Made by a program: the position numbers and the translations under genes
Source: a virus
Length of the DNA: 25,087 nt
Virus record (IMG/VR): IMGVR_UViG_3300028134_000234
Coordinates: 1 to 25,087 of that record
Strand: one strand, 5' to 3'
Notes under the pieces: model-generated
What the model was told of the DNA's origin: nothing
Database searches by the model: none
What the model saw: the letters and a program-made list of their open reading frames with translations, nothing else
Part shown: positions 7,952-15,263 of the stretch, piece after piece
Layout: each line of letters starts with the position of its first letter
Position numbering within the stretch: the stretch's first letter is position 1

Positions 7952-7990
7952 GAGGCCAGGAGTTCGCTACTTCCTGGCCTCACTTTTTTT
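7952..7990 (+). terminator. Strong rho-independent terminator after nrdA
   Basis: GAGGCCAGGA (7952-7961) pairs perfectly with TCCTGGCCTC (7972-7981), followed by AC and seven T. It is one of the most GC-rich hairpins in the window and insulates the RNR genes from the clamp gene. Confidence 0.85.
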
Positions 7991-8014
7991 ACTGAAACTA
8001 TTTGTGATTTTTGT

Positions 8015-8026
8015 GTAGAATAATAA
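8015..8026 (+). promoter_or_regulatory. Candidate promoter element before the clamp gene
   Basis: GTAGAATAATAA is identical to the 12-mer at 2987-2998 and lies 21 bases before the clamp ATG, directly downstream of a terminator, where a new promoter is expected. No clear -35 box is visible. Confidence 0.4.
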
Positions 8027-8047
8027 ACAAATAAAAATTATACATTC

Positions 8048-8803
8048 ATGAAAATTTCAATCAGTAAGGTCGATTCAAACAACTTCATCGGCTTCGTTAA
8101 TAGACTTAAAGTAATTGATTCTTTTGTCTATTTTAAATTAAAAGATGGTGTCGTACAGGCATCCGCTTATTTACCACAAAGAGATGCTGTTAAGCATCAC
8201 AGAATGCCGATTTCTCAAGTTTTTCAAATCGAAGATGGTGAAATCTCTACAGACAAAGAATTAAAGATTGCATTCTTTGACGCTTCTAAAATAACAGATG
8301 CATTCAAACAATTTGACTATGATGCTATTTCAGCTGAAATCGAATTCGTTGAAAACGAAGAAGATTGTGTTGCAACTACATTCAAAATATTTAATGATGA
8401 ATTAGAAATTACACTTGCATGTTCAGAGCCATCTTTAGGTTATAAAGATCTAACTGATGCACAGATTCAAGGTATCTTTAACACCGAAGCTTCTACTTTT
8501 AAATTCGATTTAGATTACACTTCACTTGCAAAGGTAAGAAACCTATTCTCTTTAGATAAAGAAGAAACGTTCTCAATAAATGCAAACGGAAATGGTGTAA
8601 AGCTTTTAGGAAAAACCTACAACATGTTAGTAACACCAGATTATGACGGTGAATCAGGAACTAACGTTACATTATTCAAAAAATATCTTAACCTTTTAGA
8701 TAAAGAAGATTACACTGCCCATGTATTAGACAATAGAGTAGTTCTTAGATCTAATGATTCAGAAACTTTGCTAACGATTGCAACTTGCCAAACAGCAGAG
8801 TAA
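8048..8803 (+). CDS. 45: DNA polymerase sliding clamp (gp45-like)
   Basis: This 251-residue protein is a little longer than T4 gp45 (228), which forms a trimeric ring that tethers gp43 to DNA and activates late transcription with gp33 and gp55. The fold pattern fits a clamp: two similar beta-rich halves, with a second-half strand pattern around TPDYDGESGTNVTLF that resembles the T4 TLGDYDGENTFNFIINM segment. Position is strong support, since it is followed 3 bases later by the C-terminal polymerase half in the same frame. Its own terminator-promoter boundary lies upstream. Sequence identity to T4 is low, so the call rests on pattern plus context. The clamp-loader genes 44 and 62 are not in the window. 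Confidence 0.8.
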   Translation: MKISISKVDSNNFIGFVNRLKVIDSFVYFKLKDGVVQASAYLPQRDAVKHHRMPISQVFQIEDGEISTDKELKIAFFDASKITDAFKQFDYDAISAEIEFVENEEDCVATTFKIFNDELEITLACSEPSLGYKDLTDAQIQGIFNTEASTFKFDLDYTSLAKVRNLFSLDKEETFSINANGNGVKLLGKTYNMLVTPDYDGESGTNVTLFKKYLNLLDKEDYTAHVLDNRVVLRSNDSETLLTIATCQTAE

Positions 8804-8806
8804 TTT

Positions 8807-10006
8807 ATGGATATAAACACACTAATTAACAAGCCCGAAGACGACCTTACACGGGATGAAATGCAAACCTTGGCGGATCACTATCAAACAATGTCCGCCA
8901 AGTTTACTGCATACGAACAGGCCGTTAAAGTAACTCTTAACTCGATCTATGGTGCATTTGGTAATAAGTGGTTTCACTTTTTTAATATAGACATTGCAGA
9001 ATCTATTACACTACAAGGACAGAATGCAATTCTATATTCTGAAAAGATTCTTAATAAATATTTTCAAGAGTTTTGGCCTAAAGATACTGTGGTCCATGAA
9101 CATTTCAATATTTCTATTAAGAATAAATTAGTAAGACCTTCCGTGGTTTATATTGATACAGATTCATGTTACGTTCAGTTTGAAGAAATGTATGAATCTA
9201 TTGAATGGCTAGGAGATAATAAACTACCAATTGATAAGTTTATTATGGAATTATATACGTTCAGAATCAAAGACTATATCACGAAATGTATGGCAAAGTA
9301 TGCCGAAGTTACGAACACAGACAACTTTTTATATTTCGATTTAGAAACAATTGCATATTCAGGAATATGGTTAGCTAAAAAGAAATATTTACAAGACATT
9401 GCATGGGAAGATAAGCTCGAAGTAGACGATAGATACCCTTCTCTTAAGAAGATTAAGACGATTGGATTTGATACTATTCAATCTTCTACTCCTACATTAG
9501 CAAGAAAGCATTTGACTGAAGCTCTTAAATTGATTTTATCTGAAAAGCCAACTGCAGAGATGTTAAGTAGATTAGTTTCTTTTTTGAAAACGGCAAAGAA
9601 AGAGTTTAAGATGTCTAATGTTGATGAAATAGCTTTCAATAAAAGAACTAATAATATTGAAAAATACATTGTAGATGATACGATAGAATTTCAATATGGT
9701 TTAAAATGTCCTCCGAACGTCAAGGCAGCAGGATTCTATAACTTCTTAATGAATCAGAATCCAAAATATAAAAACAAGTATAAAATGATTGGTAATGGCG
9801 AAAAGCTAAAATTATATCATTGTAAACATAATGTATGTGAAATGTATGCATATCAACCAGGTGCCCATCCTTATGAAATTGCACCACAGGTAGATTATGA
9901 AACACAATTTGAAAAATCTGTAATAGATCCTATCAATAGAGTATTATCTTCAGTAGGTCTTCAGAGACTAAACAGAAATCTAATATATTCATCTTCATTA
10001 TTCTAA
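8807..10006 (+). CDS. 43B: DNA polymerase gp43, C-terminal half (split gene)
   Basis: This 399-residue protein holds the rest of the B-family polymerase: the second fingers helix with motif B (K41…NSIYG, N45-G49), motif C in YIDTDS (D117, D119), a palm segment with AKKKY and the QSSTP element, and the thumb. It starts with about 35 residues (MDINTLINKPEDDLTRDEMQ…) that correspond to the fingers helix leading into motif B, so the break falls at the fingers tip between the two long helices. The ATG lies 3 bases after the clamp stop and in the same frame, so a readthrough would fuse clamp to polymerase. The C-terminus (YSSSLF) is the probable clamp-binding tail, as with the T4 gp43 end. Motif residues are all intact. 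Confidence 0.93.
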   Translation: MDINTLINKPEDDLTRDEMQTLADHYQTMSAKFTAYEQAVKVTLNSIYGAFGNKWFHFFNIDIAESITLQGQNAILYSEKILNKYFQEFWPKDTVVHEHFNISIKNKLVRPSVVYIDTDSCYVQFEEMYESIEWLGDNKLPIDKFIMELYTFRIKDYITKCMAKYAEVTNTDNFLYFDLETIAYSGIWLAKKKYLQDIAWEDKLEVDDRYPSLKKIKTIGFDTIQSSTPTLARKHLTEALKLILSEKPTAEMLSRLVSFLKTAKKEFKMSNVDEIAFNKRTNNIEKYIVDDTIEFQYGLKCPPNVKAAGFYNFLMNQNPKYKNKYKMIGNGEKLKLYHCKHNVCEMYAYQPGAHPYEIAPQVDYETQFEKSVIDPINRVLSSVGLQRLNRNLIYSSSLF

Positions 10007-10017
10007 AAATAAACAAA

Positions 10018-10194
10018 ATGGATTTTAAAAGTAAAATAATAGAATTGGTTGAACAAACCCCTAATAATTATGAATTAGGAGATAAGGTAAGAAAAATGAT
10101 TTGGCCTTTAATTTTTAAAGAAAAAACAATTTCAAATGATCCTAAACAAATTAGTATCTTTGACGAAATAGAAGAAAGAAAAAACAATGCTTGA
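10018..10194 (+). CDS. Small hypothetical protein (58 aa) with a QISIFDE motif
   Basis: The ATG follows the polymerase stop by 11 bases and is preceded by an A-rich leader (AAACAAA). The frame ends in a TGA that overlaps the next ORF start. The product starts MDFKSKIIELVEQTPNNYELG, has a basic middle (KVRKMIWPLIFKEK) and ends with QISIFDEIEERKNNA. The QISIFD stretch resembles the QLxLF type of bacterial clamp-binding peptide. With the clamp and polymerase genes just upstream, it may be a clamp-associated peptide; this is speculation. There is no other known motif. Confidence 0.6.
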   Translation: MDFKSKIIELVEQTPNNYELGDKVRKMIWPLIFKEKTISNDPKQISIFDEIEERKNNA

Positions 10195-10375
10195 TCCAAA
10201 TAATCTTACGGAAGAACAGAATGTATTTGTTGCAAAATACAAAACACTCTATACTAGGTTAGTTTCTCTTCAAGAAAAAATGGATTCTATGAAAAAGGAA
10301 TCCGATGTTCTTATTAAAGAACTCGAAACACTAAGAAAACAAGAAAAAAACATATTTAAAAATGGCAAAAAATAA
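10187..10375 (+). CDS. Small coiled-coil protein (62 aa)
   Basis: This short, highly charged protein has a long amphipathic helix (about residues 16-55, with LVSLQEKMDSMKKESDVLIKEL-type heptads) and a basic tail. It overlaps the small ORF before it by 8 bases and the UvsX gene after it by 14 bases, which argues for a translationally coupled gene and not a chance frame. No enzymatic motif is visible. Position between polymerase and UvsX suggests a replication or recombination accessory protein, without direct evidence. Confidence 0.6.
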   Translation: MLDPNNLTEEQNVFVAKYKTLYTRLVSLQEKMDSMKKESDVLIKELETLRKQEKNIFKNGKK

Positions 10376-11471
10376 AGACTTTACATTCGACGATTTAAAT
10401 AAGCAATTAGCTGATTTAAATCCATTAGGATCTATCATGGAAACTTCAAACTTTTCAAAGGTAACAGATTGGATTCACACAGGAAATTATCATTTGAACG
10501 CATGTGTATCAGGTTCATTATTTAAAGGATGGCCAAACAATAGATCATCATCTATCGCTGGTCCTTCAGGAACAGGTAAAACATTCTTAATGTTAAACAC
10601 AGTTAGAGAAGCTATTGATAAAGGATATAGTGTAATTTATTATGATTCTGAAGCAGCCGTTGATAAGGAACAAATGGAAAAGTTTGGAATTGATACTTCC
10701 AAAGTAAATTACCAACCTACAAATACAGTTCAAGATTTTAGAACTTCTGTAACTACAATTACTAAGAAAATGCAAGATGCTAAAAGAGCAGGTGGTGAAG
10801 TTCCTAAAGTAATGATTATTTTAGATTCAGCCGGTAACTTAGCGACTGCGAAAGAAATAGCAGATGCAGCAAGTGGTTCTGACAAATCAGATATGACTAG
10901 ATCTAAGGTTTTAAAATCTATCTTTAGAATTATAATGACTCCATTAGCAGATCTTAAAATACCTTTCTTATTTACAAACCATACATACCAATCTCAATCC
11001 TTTATTCCAATGCAAATCGCAGGTGGTGGAACAGGACCACAGTATGCAGCATCAATTGTACTGATGTTAAACAAGGCTCAATTAAAGGACGGAGCTGAAA
11101 AAGTAGGTATTATAGTTACGGCTAAACCTGATAAAAATAGATTTGCAAAGCCACATCCTATTAAGTTTCACTTAAACTTTACAGAAGGTATGAATCCTTA
11201 TGTTGGATTAGAACAATATGCTACATGGGATATTTGTGGAATTACTAGAGGAAATATTGTAAAAGGAGAAAAGATTCCAAAGGCAACAGCAAGAACATGG
11301 ATATGTAAACACCTAGATCATACTGTTGCGAATAAAGATTTCTTTTCTGAAATGGTATTTACACAAACCGTACTAGAGCAAATCGAATCGCACATTCAAC
11401 CTTTGTTTAATTACAACACTGAAATTTCTGAAATTGACGTAGAAGAAATGTTAGAAGATAGTGAAGCATAA
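10362..11471 (+). CDS. uvsX: RecA-like recombinase UvsX
   Basis: This 369-residue RecA/UvsX-family protein (T4 UvsX is 391) forms filaments on single-stranded DNA for strand exchange and recombination-dependent replication. The Walker A loop is GPSGTGKT (about 67-74). The sequence YYDSEAAVD follows, as in the RecA catalytic region, and Walker B is MIILDSAGNL (about 151-160). A later segment (IPFLFTNHTYQ, about 200-210) resembles the RecA/UvsX switch strand, with the glycine-rich GGGTGPQYAAS DNA-binding loop after it. The acidic C-terminal end (EMLEDSEA) is typical. It lies between polymerase and helicase genes in a single coupled unit. A UvsY partner is not recognised in this window. Confidence 0.9.
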   Translation: MAKNKDFTFDDLNKQLADLNPLGSIMETSNFSKVTDWIHTGNYHLNACVSGSLFKGWPNNRSSSIAGPSGTGKTFLMLNTVREAIDKGYSVIYYDSEAAVDKEQMEKFGIDTSKVNYQPTNTVQDFRTSVTTITKKMQDAKRAGGEVPKVMIILDSAGNLATAKEIADAASGSDKSDMTRSKVLKSIFRIIMTPLADLKIPFLFTNHTYQSQSFIPMQIAGGGTGPQYAASIVLMLNKAQLKDGAEKVGIIVTAKPDKNRFAKPHPIKFHLNFTEGMNPYVGLEQYATWDICGITRGNIVKGEKIPKATARTWICKHLDHTVANKDFFSEMVFTQTVLEQIESHIQPLFNYNTEISEIDVEEMLEDSEA

Positions 11472-11782
11472 TGAAGTTGAACATAAACAAGATAAACGAA
11501 GATAAGCTTCCAATTAAATATATTCTAGGAATACAAGAAGAATTAGAATCTTTTCCCGATGCATTTGACATTATGCATATATTTATAACTAGAGCAGTGA
11601 GACAGCCTGACAGACAAAAGGCGTCTTTCACCAAACATGCTCTCAATAAATATTTCGCAAAGGGGAAAAATGAAAATGTAGAATCCGGATTAAATGAAGC
11701 AATTGGTATGGGACTAATAGAACAAACCAATTCGAACGAAGGTAAAGAAGCTTATAAAATATTAATTAACCCATTCCTATGA
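11471..11782 (+). CDS. Hypothetical protein, possible winged helix (103 aa)
   Basis: The start overlaps the UvsX stop by 1 base and the stop overlaps the oxygenase start by 4 bases. The protein is small and helical, with residues around KASFTKHALNKYFAKG and a following LNEAIGMGLIEQTN…AYKILINPF. This reads like a helix-turn-helix with a beta wing. No clear homologue is recognised. Its position in the replication block and its compact fold suggest a small DNA-binding or accessory factor; this is inference only. Confidence 0.55.
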   Translation: MKLNINKINEDKLPIKYILGIQEELESFPDAFDIMHIFITRAVRQPDRQKASFTKHALNKYFAKGKNENVESGLNEAIGMGLIEQTNSNEGKEAYKILINPFL

Positions 11783-12372
11783 TAACAATTAGAGACAACT
11801 TTATTAAAGATGAAAAACTCCTCAGAGATATTGCAAATGATAACACATTTTTTGCAGATCCAGGTGTTTATTACTGGTGGAAAGGATGGTTCAACGAAGA
11901 ACCAGGCCATGAACCTACAGTAAAACAAAGGCTTATATCAGCTATTTGGGCAAATGATTGCCCAATATCTGAAGTATGGGATATAGCAGGATTTGAATAT
12001 TGGACAGGTATTCAGTCTGCTAATCCTACATTAGGACATAAGGACAATTTAGGATTTCATTTTGATAAAGATGAATCTTGGTTCAAGAAAACCAACGGAG
12101 AAGAAATAGTAAGACCTGTAATAGGCACTGTATATTATCCGCCACAGCCTGAGTTTGAAGGAGGAGAATTAATAGTTCATACTGCAGGAAAGGATAAAGC
12201 GCCTGATGTAATTCAAACCCGACCTAATAGATTAATTATATTTAGAGCAGGTGATGATGTCCATGCAGTCGATACGGTTACTAAGGGAACTAGAAAGGCA
12301 ATTGCAATTAATTTATGGTCAGATGTACCTTTTGCAAAAACAAATGGTGATTTAGTGGTAGAACAAGTATAA
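11779..12372 (+). CDS. 2-oxoglutarate/Fe(II)-dependent oxygenase
   Basis: This 197-residue double-stranded beta-helix protein of the prolyl-4-hydroxylase-like group is often seen in T4-like phages of marine bacteria. The iron facial triad is H94 and D96 in FHFDKDE, and H162 in DDVHAVD. R172 in GTRKAIA is placed to bind the 2-oxoglutarate carboxylate. Other family features are VIGTVYYPP, EFEGGELIVH and the PNRLIIF strand. The natural substrate is unknown; protein residues, nucleotides or modified bases are all possible. It sits between UvsX and the helicase, overlapping its upstream neighbour by 4 bases, so it is probably expressed with replication genes. The catalytic residues look intact. 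Confidence 0.85.
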   Translation: MITIRDNFIKDEKLLRDIANDNTFFADPGVYYWWKGWFNEEPGHEPTVKQRLISAIWANDCPISEVWDIAGFEYWTGIQSANPTLGHKDNLGFHFDKDESWFKKTNGEEIVRPVIGTVYYPPQPEFEGGELIVHTAGKDKAPDVIQTRPNRLIIFRAGDDVHAVDTVTKGTRKAIAINLWSDVPFAKTNGDLVVEQV

Positions 12373-12382
12373 AAACTATAAT

Positions 12383-13696
12383 ATGAAATTTGGACCTGAT
12401 TTTGAAAAAATATTCTTTAAATTATCTTTACAGAAACCCAAGTATCTAGGAAATATTAAACGAGGATTCTACACCTCAGAAGATATTGACTTAATACACT
12501 TCCTTGCTACTAAGTTCTATGATAAGTTTCATGAAACTCCTTCTAACGAGCAAATGAAACTGCTTATTAAGAATGATAAGATTTCAGGAAAGGTTGAAGA
12601 GTCTATTATAGATATTGTATATAATGTAGACCTTGACCAATATGACGAAGAATGGTTAACTTCTACAGCCGAAGCATGGATTAAATGGCGTAACTTTGAT
12701 AATACTCTTATAGATACTATCGAGTATATTAAAACAACTGAAGTAACACCGGATAATGCAGACTCGATCATCTCTAAGGTTAAAACTTTAATTAATGATA
12801 GAAACTCTATCGTATTTAACTCTGACCTAGGATTAGACTTCTTTAAACCAGAGGATCACTCTTTCGAAGATGCCGTTAAAGTATCTACAGGATATAACTT
12901 TTTAGATCGAGCCTTAAATGGTGGTTATGATAAAGATGGTTCTTTAGTTGTTTATGTAGGTGAACAGAATATCGGTAAATCAATTTACCTTGCTAACGAT
13001 GCCGCTAATTTTGTAAAGATGGGAACAAACACTGCGGTAATCACTGCAGAAATGTCAGCTATTAAATTTATGAAAAGAATCGGTTCTAATTTACTAAGCA
13101 TAAATATTTCAGACTACGAAGAAAAATCTAAAAATTCTGATTTGATCAAAAGAAAATTAGAAACAGTAGGAGACGGCTTTACTCCCCCTGGTCAATTATT
13201 TGTAAAACAATTTCCAACATCACAGGCGACTGTTCCAGATATTGAAGCATACTTAAAGCAAATTGAAGAAGAAAGAAAAATAAAACTAGGTGCAGTAGTT
13301 ATTGACTATATTAATATTCTTTCTAATTTTAGAAATCCTAATTCTGAAAACACATATCTTAAGATCAAGCAGATTGCAGAAGATCTTAGAGCAATGGGTG
13401 TAAGAAACGGATGGCTAATTGTAACAGCAACACAGATTACAAGAAACGGTTATAATTCAAGCGATATCACAATGACAGATGTTGCAGAATCAGCAGGTCT
13501 ATCACATACTGCAGATATTATGCTTGGTATTATACAAGACGATATGATGAGAGCTAGTTATGAATACTGGCTTAAAATATTGAAAATACGAGACGGTGAA
13601 GGTAGAGGATCTAAATGTAAATTAGGAATTAACTATAATTACATGAGACTTACAGAGACCGATGAAGTTACTAATTCTAACATACACAGCTTATAA
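12383..13696 (+). CDS. 41: Replicative DNA helicase (gp41/DnaB-like)
   Basis: This 437-residue hexameric helicase (T4 gp41 is 475) unwinds the replication fork ahead of the polymerase. An N-terminal helical domain (about 1-140) is followed by a RecA-like ATPase domain. Walker A is GEQNIGKS (193-200), the strand TAVITAEMS (about 217-225) follows, Walker B is AVVIDYIN (304-311), and Q351 in TATQITR is the motif that senses the gamma-phosphate in DnaB-type helicases. A later GDGEGRG-like loop (RDGEGRGSKCK) matches the DnaB arginine region. No primase (gp61) gene lies in the window. Placement directly after the oxygenase and before the gp33 candidate fits a replication block. Confidence 0.9.
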   Translation: MKFGPDFEKIFFKLSLQKPKYLGNIKRGFYTSEDIDLIHFLATKFYDKFHETPSNEQMKLLIKNDKISGKVEESIIDIVYNVDLDQYDEEWLTSTAEAWIKWRNFDNTLIDTIEYIKTTEVTPDNADSIISKVKTLINDRNSIVFNSDLGLDFFKPEDHSFEDAVKVSTGYNFLDRALNGGYDKDGSLVVYVGEQNIGKSIYLANDAANFVKMGTNTAVITAEMSAIKFMKRIGSNLLSINISDYEEKSKNSDLIKRKLETVGDGFTPPGQLFVKQFPTSQATVPDIEAYLKQIEEERKIKLGAVVIDYINILSNFRNPNSENTYLKIKQIAEDLRAMGVRNGWLIVTATQITRNGYNSSDITMTDVAESAGLSHTADIMLGIIQDDMMRASYEYWLKILKIRDGEGRGSKCKLGINYNYMRLTETDEVTNSNIHSL

Positions 13697-13698
13697 TT

Positions 13699-14145
13699 AT
13701 GAGAACAAAAAGAGATAAAATATTTGACAACACTTTCGAAGACGGCGGAGACTTTGAACTAAATGGAACTATTTCATTTAACCTTAATCCACAATACACG
13801 GATAACAGAGACGAAGAAGATAAAATAGAAAGTGAACAAATCAGAAATAAGATTCATGAATTAATAGAGGCTTCAAGATTTAAGAAGTTTAATGAGGTAG
13901 ATGAATTTCAGCAGATAACTAAATTAAGAAAATTAGACATAAATGAAGTGTATGGGTTTATGTATGACGAACTAAGCACAAAGTTTTCTATAATAGATTT
14001 ATTTTCAGAACTATGCGATTACTTTAATATCAATCCAACTAAATTTTATTCTTCACTAAGTAACAAATATAAGGAAGCCCTTATTCAAGAACTTGACAAG
14101 AAAACAAACGTCTTAAAAAGAAAGAACATAAATAAACTTTTCTAA
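13699..14145 (+). CDS. Candidate late transcription co-activator (gp33-like)
   Basis: This 148-residue protein has a variable N-terminus and a helical C-terminal half. In T4, gp33 links RNA polymerase to the sliding clamp for late transcription and has a helical core plus a C-terminal hydrophobic clamp-binding tail. The stretch STKFSIIDLFSELCDYF, followed by NINPTKFYSSLSNKYKEALI, can be aligned by eye with the T4 gp33 core (FGMSYLEATTAFLEENSIPE…). The product ends in INKLF, which resembles the tails of polymerase (SSSLF) and glucosyltransferase (TDSLF) in this phage. The overall similarity is weak. It could instead be an unrelated replication accessory protein. The start is 3 bases after the helicase stop. 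Confidence 0.5.
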   Translation: MRTKRDKIFDNTFEDGGDFELNGTISFNLNPQYTDNRDEEDKIESEQIRNKIHELIEASRFKKFNEVDEFQQITKLRKLDINEVYGFMYDELSTKFSIIDLFSELCDYFNINPTKFYSSLSNKYKEALIQELDKKTNVLKRKNINKLF

Positions 14146-14147
14146 AA

Positions 14148-15263
14148 ATGATAGAGCCAAAGGTATTAGAGAAACCAGTAAATAGAATCTGGATTCTCGG
14201 AGATATGCACCTTGGAGTTCGTTCTAATTCTCTGGAATGGTTACAGACACAGAAAGATTTTTACGAAAACCAATTTATTCCAACACTAAAAAGAGATGTC
14301 AAAGAAGGCGACATTTTAGTTCAGGTTGGAGACGCATTCGATAATAGACAAAGTATAAACTTAAGAGTTCTGCACTATGCAGTAGATCTTTTTGAAAGAT
14401 TAGGTGAAATTTTGCCAGTTCATGTTATATGCGGTAACCATGATATATGGGCTAAAAAATCCAATGATGTAAGTTCAATAGATTCTTTAAAGTGGATTCC
14501 TAACGTTGCAGTATATAAGGAACCTAGGGAATTTAAATGGGGAGGAAAGAAAGTTCTCTTAATGCCATGGAGAAGAGATTCCACACATGAAGCAGAAACA
14601 CTTGCACAATTTCCAAATTCAGATATTGTATTTTGCCATTCTGAAGTTTCAGGAGTTTCTTTAAATTCTAAAGTTAAAAACCACCATGGAACAGATACTA
14701 TTTCTTATAAAAACTATGATGCAGTTTATTCAGGACATATTCATTATAGACAAACTAAAGGAAAGTTAAGATTAGTAGGAACTCCTTACGAATTAACAAG
14801 ATCTGATTCGGGTAACACTAAGGGCTTTGATATGGTTGATCTAGGAACCATGGAAGAAACCTTTTACGAAAATACTATATCACCTAAGTTCGTAAAGTTT
14901 TATCTTACAGGTCTTTACAATGTTTCTCTTGGTGAATTTAAAGATAAGATTAGAAATAATTATGTAGATTTATATGTTCCTTCTAATATTGCAACAACAA
15001 GTGCACTGTCAAGATTAATAAACAAAATACAAAAAATAGGTAGAAGAATAGAACCAAACATATATGAATTAGATTCTTTCTTAGATAAGGACTTATATGA
15101 TATGGATGAAATAGAAGATCTCTATAAGAACTATAACATTCTACACCTATGTAATACGTTCGTTGATGGTCTTCCACATGATGACGAAACTAGAGAAAGA
15201 GTTAAGACTAGTTTAAAAAACTTGCATGATAAGTGTGCATATAATTACGATAACGAAGCATGA
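14148..15263 (+). CDS. 47: Recombination endonuclease subunit (gp47/SbcD/Mre11-like)
   Basis: This 371-residue calcineurin-like metallo-phosphoesterase (T4 gp47 is 339) pairs with gp46 to process DNA ends for recombination. The metal-binding motifs are in order: GDMHLG (D19, H21), GDAFDNR (D62), GNHD (N97, H98), CHSEV (H164) and SGHIH (H197, H199). The C-terminal part, from about residue 230, is the cap region that binds the ATPase partner. Its stop overlaps the gp46 start by 4 bases, as expected for a coupled complex. All catalytic residues are present, so it is likely active as a nuclease. Confidence 0.92.
   Translation: MIEPKVLEKPVNRIWILGDMHLGVRSNSLEWLQTQKDFYENQFIPTLKRDVKEGDILVQVGDAFDNRQSINLRVLHYAVDLFERLGEILPVHVICGNHDIWAKKSNDVSSIDSLKWIPNVAVYKEPREFKWGGKKVLLMPWRRDSTHEAETLAQFPNSDIVFCHSEVSGVSLNSKVKNHHGTDTISYKNYDAVYSGHIHYRQTKGKLRLVGTPYELTRSDSGNTKGFDMVDLGTMEETFYENTISPKFVKFYLTGLYNVSLGEFKDKIRNNYVDLYVPSNIATTSALSRLINKIQKIGRRIEPNIYELDSFLDKDLYDMDEIEDLYKNYNILHLCNTFVDGLPHDDETRERVKTSLKNLHDKCAYNYDNEA

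Noticed and set aside
7903-7990. tRNA gene after nrdA
   Set aside because: A TTCG near a stem looks like a T-arm, but the stem is 10 base pairs long and followed by a T-tract, and no acceptor, D-arm or anticodon arm can be drawn.
4888-8806. Group I intron or intein between the two polymerase halves
   Set aside because: The intervening DNA is filled by complete nrdB, nrdA and clamp genes. There are no intein splicing motifs at the ends of the halves (no N-terminal Cys/Ser block or HN-C end), and I find no convincing P/Q/R/S intron core. Trans-splicing cannot be excluded but is unsupported.
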